Positions 17,602 to 26,029 are shown, counted from the first letter of the stretch. The stretch is 50,279 nt of DNA from an uncultured Myxococcales bacterium (GCA_937868485.1 CALMML010000154.1:1-50279); one strand, 5' to 3'. Program-made: numbers and translations. Notes: a model not told the origin generated them from the sequence alone.

Positions 17602-19086
17602 TCAGCGCATCTGCCCAAGGTCTGGCGTCATCACAAACGGGTTCGGCGCTTGCTCTTCCCCGAGTGGATCTTGCAAAAACGGCTGCTTCGCGGGGCGATG
17701 CTCGGTTCGCGTGCTGCGACGACTGCCGACTGCGCTGCGACGACTGTCTGGATGGCTGTCTACTGGCTCGGGCGGATGTTCCTGCGTGGGGGAATCGCTG
17801 GGCGCATCAACCGGCGACGCGGCCTGAACGACGGGCGGTGTCACGGGCGGTGTCTCCACGGGCACGGCAGGGCTTCCTGACGCTTTTGGCACCGGCTGCG
17901 CGCGCTGCGTCCACCACAGCCGGGAACCAAACAGTCCCAGCATCAGCATCAGCACACCGCCTCCGAGCAGCGTCTTCCACAGCGCTCCGCTGAGTCCCGT
18001 TTCTTCGACCGACTGCAAGGGCTTTTGCGTCGTCGGCATCACCAGCGGCGGCAGTCCTTGCTGAAAGCGCTGGAGGTCTTCAAGCAGCGCACTCATCGTC
18101 GGATAGCGCTCGTCTCGTTCGCGTGCCATCGCCTGCATCACGATGTGTTCCAGCGACAGAGAAACCTGCCGATCGGGACAGCGCTGCGACGGAGGCTCCG
18201 CCGATTCCGTCAAGATCTTGGCCACCACCGACAGATAGCTCGCGGCGCAGTGCGGCACGCTCCCGGTCAGGCATTCGTACAGCACGACGCCCAGCCCGTA
18301 GACATCGGCGCGGGGATCGAGCGAGTCACCACGCACTTGCTCCGGGCTCATATACAGCGGCGTTCCCAGGATCGCGCCGGTTCGGGTCAGTCGAGGCTCT
18401 TCGGCAATCCGCGCCGCTTTGGCAATGCCAAAGTCGAGCAGCTTCACGAAGTCTCCACCGTCGCGTGCGCACAGAAAGATGTTTTCTGGCTTGATGTCGC
18501 GATGCAGCACGCCGCTCTCATGCGCCGCCGACAGCGCCGTCGCCAGCTGAACCCCAATGTGCAGCGTATCGGACTCCGACAGCGCCGAGCAGCGAGCCAG
18601 CCGCTGCGCCAAGCTCTCCCCGATGAGCAGCTCCATCTCGACGTACGGTCGACCATCGGGCGTCGCACCGACATCAAAGACCTCGACGATGTGCGGCGAC
18701 GAAATCGACGACGCCAGCCGCGCTTCACTGTGCAGCCGCGACACCAAGTCCGGCAACAGCGCCAGCTGCGCGTTTAACACCTTCACCGCCACCGACTTAT
18801 GCAAAAGAAGGTGCTCAGCGACGTAGACGGTGCCCATTCCGCCTTGCCCGATGCGACGCACAACCTTGAGCTTGCCGCCCAAGACTTCGTCAATCAGCGG
18901 ATCTTCTTGCGCAAGCAGGCTCTGTCCCACCGTCGAGCGGCCAATCGGAACGGCTACCGACAAGTGCGGCGTGACCCCTTGACCGTAGTCTCCGGCGGGC
19001 GCCACAGCTTGCAGGTGTCCTCCGTCGAGCGGACAAGCCTGTGTGCCGTCCGCGTAGCGGGTCAAGCACTCAGCACACTGCAACAT
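17602..19086 (-). CDS. Membrane-anchored Ser/Thr protein kinase (PknB type)
   Basis: A Hanks-type kinase of 494 residues. The N-terminus carries a zinc-ribbon-like pattern (Cys4, Cys7 and Cys18 in LQCAECLTRYADGTQACPLD), often seen in myxobacterial kinases. The kinase domain runs about 73-345: glycine loop IGQGGMGTVY, Lys102, HRDIKPEN (195-202), DFG (218-220) and GTPLYMSPEQVRGD. All catalytic residues are present. A transmembrane helix follows near 375-395 (TLLGGGVLMLMLGLFGSRLW), and the last 90 residues are Pro/Ser/Arg-rich and probably extracytoplasmic. The gene is 12 bp downstream of the Pit transporter stop on the same strand, so co-transcription with the phosphate genes is possible. Confidence 0.95.
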   Translation of the reverse strand: MLQCAECLTRYADGTQACPLDGGHLQAVAPAGDYGQGVTPHLSVAVPIGRSTVGQSLLAQEDPLIDEVLGGKLKVVRRIGQGGMGTVYVAEHLLLHKSVAVKVLNAQLALLPDLVSRLHSEARLASSISSPHIVEVFDVGATPDGRPYVEMELLIGESLAQRLARCSALSESDTLHIGVQLATALSAAHESGVLHRDIKPENIFLCARDGGDFVKLLDFGIAKAARIAEEPRLTRTGAILGTPLYMSPEQVRGDSLDPRADVYGLGVVLYECLTGSVPHCAASYLSVVAKILTESAEPPSQRCPDRQVSLSLEHIVMQAMARERDERYPTMSALLEDLQRFQQGLPPLVMPTTQKPLQSVEETGLSGALWKTLLGGGVLMLMLGLFGSRLWWTQRAQPVPKASGSPAVPVETPPVTPPVVQAASPVDAPSDSPTQEHPPEPVDSHPDSRRSAVGSRRSTRTEHRPAKQPFLQDPLGEEQAPNPFVMTPDLGQMR

Positions 19087-19098
19087 GACGAGGGGAAG

Positions 19099-20142
19099 CT
19101 AGCTGGTCGCGAACAAATAAGCCAGCAGACGATACATTCCGAACGACACCGCACCTGAGATTGGCACGGTCAGCACCCACGCGGTCACGATGTTGCCAGC
19201 AACGCCCCAGCGCACCGCCGACAGACGCTTGGCCGCACCGACGCCCATGATGCTCGCCGAGATGCAGTGCGTCGTCGAAACGGGAATGCCCAGCCAGCTT
19301 GCGAACAGGATCGTGAGTCCACCGGACGTCTCTGCGACGCAGCCTTGAATCGGTGAGATGCGGATGATCTTGCTGCCCATCGTCTTGATGATGCGCTGAC
19401 CGCCCGCTGCGGTTCCGAGTGCAATGGCACTGGCGCAAGCAATCACCACCCACAGCGGCACGCCCCACTGGTCGCCCGTGTGCTTGGGCAGCATCCACGT
19501 TGGAAGATGATGACCGTCGCCGCTCGCCACAAACGACAGCAGCGCCAGCGTAATGATGCCCATCGACTTTTGCGCATCGTTTGATCCGTGTGCAAACGCC
19601 ATCAGGCTCGATGAAATCAGCTGCGCGCGACGAGCCATTCGATTCACCGTCGCTGCGCGTGAGCGTCGCAAGATCCACGTCAGCGCAATCATCAGGCTCA
19701 GCGCGATGAAAAAGCCTGCAGCCGGCGACGAAATCAGCGGCACCAGCACCTTGCGCTGCAGCGCGCCCCAGTTAAACGCCGAAAAGCCACCGCGCGCCAC
19801 GACCGCTCCTGCCAGTGAGCCAATCAGCGCATGCGACGAGCTAGACGGAATGCCAAACCACCACGTAAACAGGTTCCAAAAGCACGCACCACACAGCGCC
19901 GACAGCACCACGACCTGGCTCACCAGCTTCGGATCCGCAAAGCCCGCCGCGATGGTCTTGGCCACCGCAGTTCCGGTCAGCGCGCCCGTAAAGTCGAGCG
20001 CTGCAGCCAGTAGCACCGCCGTCCGAACCGGCAAAACGCCCGTCGAAACGACCGTTGCAATCGCGTTGGCCGCGTCGTGAAAGCCATTGATGTAGTCGAA
20101 AATGAGTGCGACAGCGATGACCAATACAAGCAGGGTCAGCAT
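19099..20142 (-). CDS. pit: Low-affinity inorganic phosphate transporter, Pit family
   Basis: An inner-membrane Pi (metal-phosphate):H+ symporter of the PiT family. The 347-residue product has about ten hydrophobic helices and the duplicated PiT signature: GFHDAANAIATVVSTGVL near the start and AFAHGSNDAQKSMGIITLAL in the middle. GAGGAG lies upstream of ATG 20142. The gene follows the DUF47 gene by 78 bp on the same strand; this pairing is widespread, with the DUF47/PhoU-like protein thought to regulate the transporter. A Pho-box-like series lies upstream of the pair. Transport direction and ion are inferred from the family only. Confidence 0.95.
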   Translation of the reverse strand: MLTLLVLVIAVALIFDYINGFHDAANAIATVVSTGVLPVRTAVLLAAALDFTGALTGTAVAKTIAAGFADPKLVSQVVVLSALCGACFWNLFTWWFGIPSSSSHALIGSLAGAVVARGGFSAFNWGALQRKVLVPLISSPAAGFFIALSLMIALTWILRRSRAATVNRMARRAQLISSSLMAFAHGSNDAQKSMGIITLALLSFVASGDGHHLPTWMLPKHTGDQWGVPLWVVIACASAIALGTAAGGQRIIKTMGSKIIRISPIQGCVAETSGGLTILFASWLGIPVSTTHCISASIMGVGAAKRLSAVRWGVAGNIVTAWVLTVPISGAVSFGMYRLLAYLFATS

Positions 20143-20220
20143 GCCAGCGGTCTCCTCAAGACAAGCCTGCGCAGCGTCGAAGAATCAGTACACTGCGATG
20201 GCGAACGGACCGGCTGAGGT

Positions 20221-20880
20221 CTAGGCATTCTTGATCGCCACGTTTTCCAGAACGTCGACGGCGTCCTGACAGCTATTGAGCGCAGCCTCAAGCGCTTCGA
20301 GCACCGTTTGGTGTCGCAGCAGCTCTTTGGCATCGACCTGTGGGTTTTTGAACAGCGACGCCATCTCGTTTTGATAAATCGAGTCGCCGCGCTTTTCCAT
20401 CGACACCACCTGGAGCCGCGCCGGAGCGACTTTTTCCAGCTGATGCGTCCGAATGAACGGCAGCGTGTCTTTTAGCACCGCCGTACACTCAGCCAGAAGC
20501 TGAAGCATCTCTCGCATCGCCTGCGACAGCTCGTGCATCTCGAACGCGACAAACGACTGAGCCGCTTTGTACAGATAGTCGAGCACGTTATCGAGCGCCG
20601 TCGCCAAGTAGTGCAGGTCCTCTCGGTCAATCGGCGTCACGAACGTTTCATCGAGCGCCAGCATGATGGCACGCACAATGTCGTCGCCGCGATGCTCCAG
20701 CCCGTGAATCTTGTCGAGGATTTCCTGAACCTGACGGATGTTGCCGCTGATGTTGGGCTGACCCGGCAGCTCAATCATCTGCTTGGCAGCCTCAGCCAGC
20801 ACACTGGCGTGTTCCTCGAGGAGTGAAAAGAAGCGGTCGTCTTTCGGTAGCAGCCAGCGGATTACACTCTGAAAAGGCAT
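20221..20880 (-). CDS. DUF47 family PhoU-like phosphate-transport regulator
   Basis: A 219-residue, all-helical protein of the DUF47/PhoU-like group, which usually accompanies Pit transporters. The start MPFQSVIRWLLPKDDRFF is typical, as are HGLEHRGDDI and the later matching element MEKRGDSIY, the two E-x-x-(x)-D metal-binding helices of PhoU folds. ATG 20880 is preceded by GAAGGA; the frame runs back to 20943 without family features. It sits directly upstream of the Pit gene and presumably modulates it. The region ahead of it (20881-21179) is the shared divergent promoter area with a lipoprotein gene. Confidence 0.9.
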   Translation of the reverse strand: MPFQSVIRWLLPKDDRFFSLLEEHASVLAEAAKQMIELPGQPNISGNIRQVQEILDKIHGLEHRGDDIVRAIMLALDETFVTPIDREDLHYLATALDNVLDYLYKAAQSFVAFEMHELSQAMREMLQLLAECTAVLKDTLPFIRTHQLEKVAPARLQVVSMEKRGDSIYQNEMASLFKNPQVDAKELLRHQTVLEALEAALNSCQDAVDVLENVAIKNA

Positions 20881-21009
20881 GAAAGAGTCCTTCGACTCAA
20901 AGGGAAGCAGCCTGGGCTGCGATAGCTCCGCAACCGTCGCCATTCTATCAGCAGCTTACACAGTTAGGGGAAGGGTTTTCGTTCCCTGGACCGAGGCTTT
21001 CTGAGCGAG

Positions 21010-21049
21010 CTGTCGACCCGACGTCGTGCAACTGTCACCCAACATTCAC
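21010..21049 (+). promoter_or_regulatory. Pho-box-like direct repeats, 11-bp period
   Basis: Four 7-mers start exactly 11 bp apart: CTGTCGA (21010), ACGTCGT (21021), CTGTCAC (21032) and CATTCAC (21043). PhoB boxes are 7-bp direct repeats of roughly CTGTCAT/CTGTCAC separated by 4 bp, so spacing and sequence both fit. The second 7-mer is weak. The series lies between the DUF47-Pit operon (minus) and a lipoprotein gene (plus), and its reading direction is toward the lipoprotein. Phosphate control of one or both is inferred; no phoB or phoR is in the window. Confidence 0.4.
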
Positions 21050-21097
21050 CCCGATGTAGCCGATCTCGCTGCGCATTCAACGTAACAAGTTTGTGAT

Positions 21098-21126
21098 TTG
21101 CCAGTGCGCGGCTTTGCGCTTAGGGT
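21098..21126 (+). promoter_or_regulatory. Possible sigma-70-type promoter for the first paralogous lipoprotein
   Basis: TTGCCA (21098-21103) and TAGGGT (21121-21126) are 17 bp apart, about 50 bp before the ATG at 21180. The -35 is a fair match to TTGACA; the -10 is poor. This is a weak prediction based on spacing and position. Confidence 0.25.
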
Positions 21127-21179
21127 GCCGCCATCAGCCGCTTGGCTGGCCCTCTCACCCAAAACCTAGAGGTGTACTT

Positions 21180-22049
21180 ATGAAGAAGCTTCTCCCCGTC
21201 CTTGTCCTTTCTTCGCTTACCGCTGTCTCCTGTCGGCCCGCTGATAGCACATCGCCGGACATGAGCGACCCCATCGTGGACATGGCGACACCGCCCGCTG
21301 CCATGGCGACCACGATCCGCGAGCTAAACAGCGCGCAGAACACCATCAAGGTCGGTACGCGCATCAAGGTATCGGGCGTTGTGACGAGCCCGCTGCGCTG
21401 GGTCACATCGGACGACACCGCCGGGTACTGCTACTACCGCGTTCACATCGTGCAGACCGAGCCCGCGCCTGCGACGCTGCAAGACGGAATGCTCCTGACC
21501 TTGAGCCTGCGCACCACCACCTGGACGGATGGCTCGCTGACGACGCAGTGCCGCGATCGTGCCAAGAGCGACACGGTGGCCGCCGCGATGGATGCGCTGA
21601 TGCCAGGTCAGATGGTCGAAATCGAAGGCAGCTACGACACCCGCGCCAACTGCGGAGGCACCACCCGTCAGATCAACATGTTCGGCGGCAAGATCGTCAG
21701 CCAAGGAATGGCTGCGACCCAGCCGACGCCTGTGGATGCGGATCCAACGCAGTACCTGACTGCGACGGGGTCTCCGAAGGTGCTGGCCAAGGTGTTCGCG
21801 GACAACCAAGGCGCGCTCATTCGCTTTAGCAACGTCAAGAGCTACGGTCGCAACACCACCTACCAAGACTTCAGCGTCAGCCCGAGCGGTGCGGCACCAG
21901 GCGCGCTCATCGGCACCAACTACGTGCGAGCCCAAGGCACGTTTACGTCGCTGGCTGATGGCACGATGTACAAGTCGGTCACGGGCATCGTGCTCGCGGA
22001 CTTCTGCGGTGCAATCTGGCCGCGTACCAAAGACGACATCGTTCAGTAA
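21180..22049 (+). CDS. Lipoprotein of unknown function, paralogue of the 24146-25057 gene
   Basis: Starts with a short lipoprotein signal peptide and Cys18 ([18 protein letters not shown]); AGAGGTG is five bases before ATG 21180. The mature protein (about 270 residues) is Thr/Ala/Asp-rich, beta-type by composition, with four later Cys that could pair. It is clearly related to the gene at 24146: both have TIR(E/D)(L/I)N early, an xVxGVVTxP strand, L(Q/H)DGxxLxLS, GGxxxSQGxAATxPxPV, and end ADGT(M/V)Y(K/S)SVTGIV. The GVVT-type opening suggests an OB-like fold, an impression only. I do not know the function. It opens a same-strand run with rubredoxin, Fur and MFS genes. Confidence 0.85.
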   Translation: MKKLLPVLVLSSLTAVSCRPADSTSPDMSDPIVDMATPPAAMATTIRELNSAQNTIKVGTRIKVSGVVTSPLRWVTSDDTAGYCYYRVHIVQTEPAPATLQDGMLLTLSLRTTTWTDGSLTTQCRDRAKSDTVAAAMDALMPGQMVEIEGSYDTRANCGGTTRQINMFGGKIVSQGMAATQPTPVDADPTQYLTATGSPKVLAKVFADNQGALIRFSNVKSYGRNTTYQDFSVSPSGAAPGALIGTNYVRAQGTFTSLADGTMYKSVTGIVLADFCGAIWPRTKDDIVQ

Positions 22050-22105
22050 GCGTCAGCCACACACCCGCTTTTTTCGCGGCGAGGAATCCGCCATACTCGA
22101 TTCTC

Positions 22106-22282
22106 ATGTCGAACAAACCTCGCCGTTACCGCTGTCTCGTCTGTGAACACATCTACGATCCCGCCGAGGGCGATCCCATGTCTGGCATCAAGCCGGGCAC
22201 TGCCTTTGAAGCGCTTCCCGACAGCTGGGTCTGTCCCGACTGCGGTGCCATGAAGACCGACTTCGAGCCCATCGACGAGTAG
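22106..22282 (+). CDS. Rubredoxin
   Basis: A 58-residue protein matching rubredoxin over its whole length: [12 protein letters not shown] at the start, [17 protein letters not shown] in the middle, and [14 protein letters not shown] at the end. The four cysteines (10, 13, 43, 46) form the two CxxC loops that bind one iron. Rubredoxin carries single electrons in the cytoplasm, for example to alkane hydroxylases, rubrerythrin or superoxide reductase; none of these partners is nearby. It begins 56 bp after the lipoprotein stop and is followed by a Fur-family gene, which hints at an iron- or oxidative-stress-related transcript. No strong ribosome-binding site is visible before ATG 22106. Confidence 0.93.
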   Translation: MSNKPRRYRCLVCEHIYDPAEGDPMSGIKPGTAFEALPDSWVCPDCGAMKTDFEPIDE

Positions 22283-22347
22283 CGTCATCTCGCGCATCGT
22301 CGCTTGCGTGGCCACCCCGCGCAGGGTCATGACTGGCCCTGTTCGGC

Positions 22348-22365
22348 GTAACCGCTTGCGTTTAC
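22348..22365. promoter_or_regulatory. Imperfect palindrome just before the fur-like start (operator candidate)
   Basis: GTAACCGC and GCGTTTAC flank a TT centre, pairing at seven of eight positions. It ends 10 bp before the ATG of the Fur-family gene at 22376, where an autorepressor would act. It does not match the E. coli Fur box. Binding by the adjacent regulator is inferred. Confidence 0.4.
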
Positions 22366-22375
22366 CATTCGCCAG

Positions 22376-22888
22376 ATGAGCACCGAAGCGCCACACCGCT
22401 CGCAACGTCACAGCCACACCGGACCCGCTGGCGTCGAACATCACAGCCACGATCACAAGGAACAAGCGCGGACGCTGCTTGGGAAGTGTGATCTGCGCGT
22501 GACGGCAGCGAGGCTGGCGGTGCTGACGACGCTCATCGACAGCCATCGTCCCACGTCGGCGCAAGAGGTGATCGACAAGCTCGCGCCTTCAGGCATCGAT
22601 CTTGTGACGGTGTATCGGACGCTCAACACGCTGGTGGAAGCTGGCATCGCGCAAGCCGTCGGAACCACCGATCGAGGCCGTCGCTTTGAAGTCCACGCCT
22701 GTGAAGGCTGCCGCATTGATCATCCGCACTTGGAATGCCGTCGCTGTGGGCACTTGGTCTGTTTGGAACACGGGCTGTGGCCGACGATGATCATTCCGAC
22801 GGAGCTGGCTGACTTCCAAGTCGAAGAAGCGCGCTTGTACCTGTACGGTGTGTGTGGAAGCTGCCGCACCGACAAGAAAGCGCCGTAG
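22376..22888 (+). CDS. Fur-family metal-responsive transcriptional repressor
   Basis: A 170-residue Fur-superfamily protein with an N-terminal winged helix (TSAQEVIDKLAPSG, then the recognition segment DLVTVYRTLNTLVEAGI) and a C-terminal dimerisation domain. The structural zinc site is complete: Cys121/Cys124 in LECRRCGHLVC and Cys160/Cys163 in YGVCGSC. HPHLEC is the usual metal-site stretch. The first 30 residues hold seven histidines, an extension absent from most Fur proteins and perhaps an extra metal site. I cannot tell Fur, Zur or PerR specificity by eye. The MFS gene starts three bases after its stop, so the two form an operon, and a dyad just upstream suggests autoregulation. Confidence 0.92.
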   Translation: MSTEAPHRSQRHSHTGPAGVEHHSHDHKEQARTLLGKCDLRVTAARLAVLTTLIDSHRPTSAQEVIDKLAPSGIDLVTVYRTLNTLVEAGIAQAVGTTDRGRRFEVHACEGCRIDHPHLECRRCGHLVCLEHGLWPTMIIPTELADFQVEEARLYLYGVCGSCRTDKKAP

Positions 22889-22891
22889 TCG

Positions 22892-24103
22892 ATGACGCAG
22901 CTTTCGTCTTATCACCGTCGGCTCTTTGCGTTTTTGTCGGTGGCATCGTTTTTTGAAGGCTTCGATTACTACGCGCTCGCGCAGCTGCTGCCCGAAATTC
23001 GCGCCGCGTTTGGACTCAGCATCACGCAAGGCACCGCGCTCGCCAGCGTCATCAACTTCGGGATGGTGCTGTCGTTTTTCTTGGTCCGCCAAGGCGATCG
23101 CATCGGACGACGACGGCTGCTGTCTTGGACGATCACGGGCTACATGATCTGTACGGCGCTGTCGGCGGTGACGGTTCACATTGCCCAGTTTGCGCTGTGT
23201 CAGATGCTGGCTCGGCTGTTTCAGACGGCAGAAGTTGCAACCGTGATGGTCTTTGCCGCCGAAGAGTTTCCTGCTGAGCGACGAGGCTTTGTCCTCGGTG
23301 TCATTCAAGGCGTAAGCTCGCTCGGCGCGATTGTCTGCGCGGGCGTGACACCGCTGCTGATTGGGACGGCGCTTGGCTGGCGCATGGTCTATCTCGTCGG
23401 TGGCGTGCCGCTTGTGCTGGTCGCGTATCTGCGTCGCAACCTGCGTGACAGCCAGCGCTTTACCGGCGAGGCTGTCCAAACCAAGCTTCCGCTCCTGCGC
23501 GTGTTCCGCAGTCGCTACCGAGGCCGCGTGCTGCTGATGTCCGTCATCTGGGCGATGGTGATGTTCTGCACCCAGAGCGCGCTGCTGTTTTGGAAAGACT
23601 TTGCCGTCACCACCCGTCACTTTACCGCCGCGCAGGTCGGCACCTGCATGACGATTGCTGCGGTCGGATCGCTGCCGCTGGTGTTTTCCGTCGGAAAGCT
23701 TCTGGATGTCATTGGTCGACGCGCTTCGACGGTGATTGTCTTTGGTCTGACGCTGCTTGGCGTTGGCCTTGCGTATACCGACTACAGCTCGTCGGTTCTG
23801 ACCATCGGCGTGCTGCTCGGGATTGCGGGAACCACCTGCGTGCTGTCCGTCGTCCAGACCATCACCACCGAGCTTTTTCCCACCGACATTCGCGCCGAGA
23901 GCTTTGGCATCGCCAACAGCTTGCTCGGTCGCACCGCTGGGGTCTTGTCGCCGCTCGTCGTCGGGATGCTGAGCACGCAGCTGGGCTACGGACTGGCGGT
24001 GCAAGCCACGGGACTGGGTCCGCTTGTGGCGATGCTGCTGATCGTGCTGTTTGTGCCCGAAACCCGAGGCAAAGAGCTGGAAGAAACCGCCGCGCTGTCG
24101 TAA
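22892..24103 (+). CDS. MFS transporter
   Basis: A 403-residue protein with twelve hydrophobic segments in two six-helix halves. The start (FLSVASFFEGFDYYALAQLLPEIRAAFGLS) and the loop 2-3 motif RQGDRIGRRRLL (a G-x-x-x-D-R-x-G-R-R-type signature) place it in the major facilitator superfamily. It most resembles the metabolite:H+ / aromatic-acid symporter group, which has a FFEGFD-like first helix. The last helix is followed by the common end VPETRGKELEE. It starts three bases after the Fur-family gene and is probably controlled by it, so a metal-chelate, siderophore or organic-acid cargo is plausible but unproven. Confidence 0.92.
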   Translation: MTQLSSYHRRLFAFLSVASFFEGFDYYALAQLLPEIRAAFGLSITQGTALASVINFGMVLSFFLVRQGDRIGRRRLLSWTITGYMICTALSAVTVHIAQFALCQMLARLFQTAEVATVMVFAAEEFPAERRGFVLGVIQGVSSLGAIVCAGVTPLLIGTALGWRMVYLVGGVPLVLVAYLRRNLRDSQRFTGEAVQTKLPLLRVFRSRYRGRVLLMSVIWAMVMFCTQSALLFWKDFAVTTRHFTAAQVGTCMTIAAVGSLPLVFSVGKLLDVIGRRASTVIVFGLTLLGVGLAYTDYSSSVLTIGVLLGIAGTTCVLSVVQTITTELFPTDIRAESFGIANSLLGRTAGVLSPLVVGMLSTQLGYGLAVQATGLGPLVAMLLIVLFVPETRGKELEETAALS

Positions 24104-24145
24104 CCGGCCTTGACGCTGCCGCCGCGCTCCGTCAAAACGAGCTTC

Positions 24146-25057
24146 ATGCGCACAGACTCGACCTGTTTGGCTTCGAATCGCTCACGCTCGCTCGGCATGT
24201 GGATCGGCTTCGCTGTCTGGACCGCGCTCTGCGGCGCTGGCTGTCAGGAAACCAGCAGCCACGGAACAAGCGATCTGGGAACCAGCACCGACTTGGCAAC
24301 CACTCGTGCCGACCTGTACCAGCCGCCCGATCTGTCGCACCCGCCCGCCGTTTCGATGACCATTCGCGACATCAACGATGGCAAGGTCAGCGCTGGAACC
24401 TGGGTCGTCGTCGAAGGTGTCGTCACCGCACCGAGCGTCCTTGGCTCTGCGATCATGCTAAACCAGCAGTGTCTGTACGAGCTGGTCATCGGTCAGCCCG
24501 CCGCTGCACCAACGCTGCATGACGGCATCGCGCTGCGCCTGTCCGAAGTCGTCGCAACCGGCGACATGATGGTCACGCCCGCTGACTGCCAGAGCCGCGC
24601 CGCTGGTTCGATCCTCGGCAAGGTCAGTCGCGGTGATGCCGTGACCGTCACAGCCCAGTTTGTCGTCTTCGGGAGTCTTCGTTACCTCAACCTCGCGGGC
24701 GGACAGCTCACCAGCCAAGGCCCCGCCGCCACCAAACCGCAGCCGGTGCTCGTCACGACCTCGCAGCTGGTCAGCGCAACCTTGGGCGGAGTCACACCCG
24801 CCGCATTCTTCGACGCCAACGGAGCCCTGGTCCGCTTTGCCTCCGTCACGACCACGCAGCGCAACAACCTCAACCAGAGCTGGAAGATCGCCGCGTCGGG
24901 ATCGGAAACACGACTTGGACCGGCTTATCTGCGCGTCGCCAATGCTGCGTTTGCACCACCAGCAGACGGAACCGTGTATTCGTCGGTCACAGGCATTGTG
25001 GCCATTGATCTGGCGGGAACCGTGACGCCACGCGACGCCAGCGATCTGGTGCCCTGA
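24146..25057 (+). CDS. Lipoprotein of unknown function, paralogue of the 21180-22049 gene
   Basis: Related over its whole length to the lipoprotein at 21180 (shared elements MTIRDIN, VEGVVTAP, LHDGIALRLS, GGQLTSQGPAATKPQPV, GALVRF and DGTVYSSVTGIV), with moderate divergence, so the duplication is not recent. The lipoprotein signal ends at an AGC lipobox (WTALCGAGC). Two starts are possible: ATG 24146, which gives a 17-residue polar leader, and ATG 24197, directly before the hydrophobic core; neither has a strong ribosome-binding site. The gene starts 42 bp after the MFS stop on the same strand and may be the last member of that transcript. The function is unknown; an accessory role to the MFS pump is speculative. 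Confidence 0.82.
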   Translation: MRTDSTCLASNRSRSLGMWIGFAVWTALCGAGCQETSSHGTSDLGTSTDLATTRADLYQPPDLSHPPAVSMTIRDINDGKVSAGTWVVVEGVVTAPSVLGSAIMLNQQCLYELVIGQPAAAPTLHDGIALRLSEVVATGDMMVTPADCQSRAAGSILGKVSRGDAVTVTAQFVVFGSLRYLNLAGGQLTSQGPAATKPQPVLVTTSQLVSATLGGVTPAAFFDANGALVRFASVTTTQRNNLNQSWKIAASGSETRLGPAYLRVANAAFAPPADGTVYSSVTGIVAIDLAGTVTPRDASDLVP

Positions 25058-25084
25058 CCGACTCGGCACAACGGACGGCGCTGG

Positions 25085-26029
25085 CTACTGTACAAAATAG
25101 TGCAGCGAGCGCTGGGTTCCCTGCCGGTCCACAACCACCACAAACGACGCTCGTGTGTGCAGGTTTGTAAACGCTTTTTGAGCCTGCTTCACCGACGACA
25201 AGCTGTATCCATCGATGCGCAAGATTGTGTCACCGCTCAACAGCCCGAGCCGCTCCAGCAGCGATCCCGGCTTGCTCATCAGCACCTTCAGGCCGACGAC
25301 CGACTGATCTTTGAGCATCGGCACCACCCGCGCACCGCTCGCCAGCACGTGCGGCTGATCCAGCATCGTCTGAATCAACCGACGAGGCAGCGTGCAGCCC
25401 TTCGTCCCACACCGAATGCTCTGCGCGTCTTTGCGCACTTGCTCTGTCAGCGGATCGACGGGCGGATTCGCTGGATCGGCATCATGCGACGAGCGCGCCA
25501 AGGAATCAGACGGATCACCGCTGCCATCCGACGGCGGACAGTCTGATCGGAGCGACGCTGCATCCATCAGCACCTCGCGCCGCAGCGTCTTGGCACCGCG
25601 TAGGATCTGAAGCGTCACCCGCGAGCTGTGGCTCGACGCTTCCTTTGCCCGCATCATCGCTTGTGACAGCCGCTCGACGCTCGTGAGAGGCTCGTCGTTC
25701 ACCGCCAGCAGCGTGTCGCCGTTTGCAATTCCCAGCCGCGCCACAAGCGATCCTGGACGCACCGCATACAGCCGAAAACCGACCGTCTGTCCGTCACGAA
25801 AGTTCGGAACCAGCCGCGCGCGCGTCCACAGCCAGTCGGGCGCTTGGCTGACGTTTCGCGTCACACACTCCCCGAGCACGCAGCCCAGCTCCCCACAGCG
25901 CGCTTCGTCTGCCCGCAGATCTAGCGGTCGCTGGAGTCCCACCGGCTCCGCTTGTGCGCTCGTCAGCATCCACAGCGAAAGCCCGATCCCTTGCAGCAGG
26001 GGACGACCCTCTTTCATTGGTCGGATCAT
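25085..26029 (-). CDS. Exported protein with two GspC-like PDZ modules
   Basis: About 314 residues with a signal peptide (LLQGIGLSLWMLTSAQA). Two modules repeat: a Cys pair (CGELGCVLG; CGTKGCTLP), an arm, then a PDZ domain with ARLVPNFRDGQTVGFRLY...RPGSLVARLGIANGD in the first copy and ARVVPMLKDQSVVGLKVL...KPGSLLERLGLLSGD in the second. This layout matches the periplasmic C-terminal PDZ of type II secretion protein GspC, but duplicated. It lacks the GspC membrane anchor and there are no other gsp genes here. I infer a periplasmic scaffold or a stand-alone GspC relative. ATG 26029 follows GGAGAG; ATG 26017 is an alternative. A Ser/Asp/Pro-rich linker joins the modules. Confidence 0.82.
   Translation of the reverse strand: MIRPMKEGRPLLQGIGLSLWMLTSAQAEPVGLQRPLDLRADEARCGELGCVLGECVTRNVSQAPDWLWTRARLVPNFRDGQTVGFRLYAVRPGSLVARLGIANGDTLLAVNDEPLTSVERLSQAMMRAKEASSHSSRVTLQILRGAKTLRREVLMDAASLRSDCPPSDGSGDPSDSLARSSHDADPANPPVDPLTEQVRKDAQSIRCGTKGCTLPRRLIQTMLDQPHVLASGARVVPMLKDQSVVGLKVLMSKPGSLLERLGLLSGDTILRIDGYSLSSVKQAQKAFTNLHTRASFVVVVDRQGTQRSLHYFVQ

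Noticed and set aside
22589-24004. 471-codon open frame on the minus strand
   Set aside because: Antisense to the Fur and MFS genes, whose families are clear.
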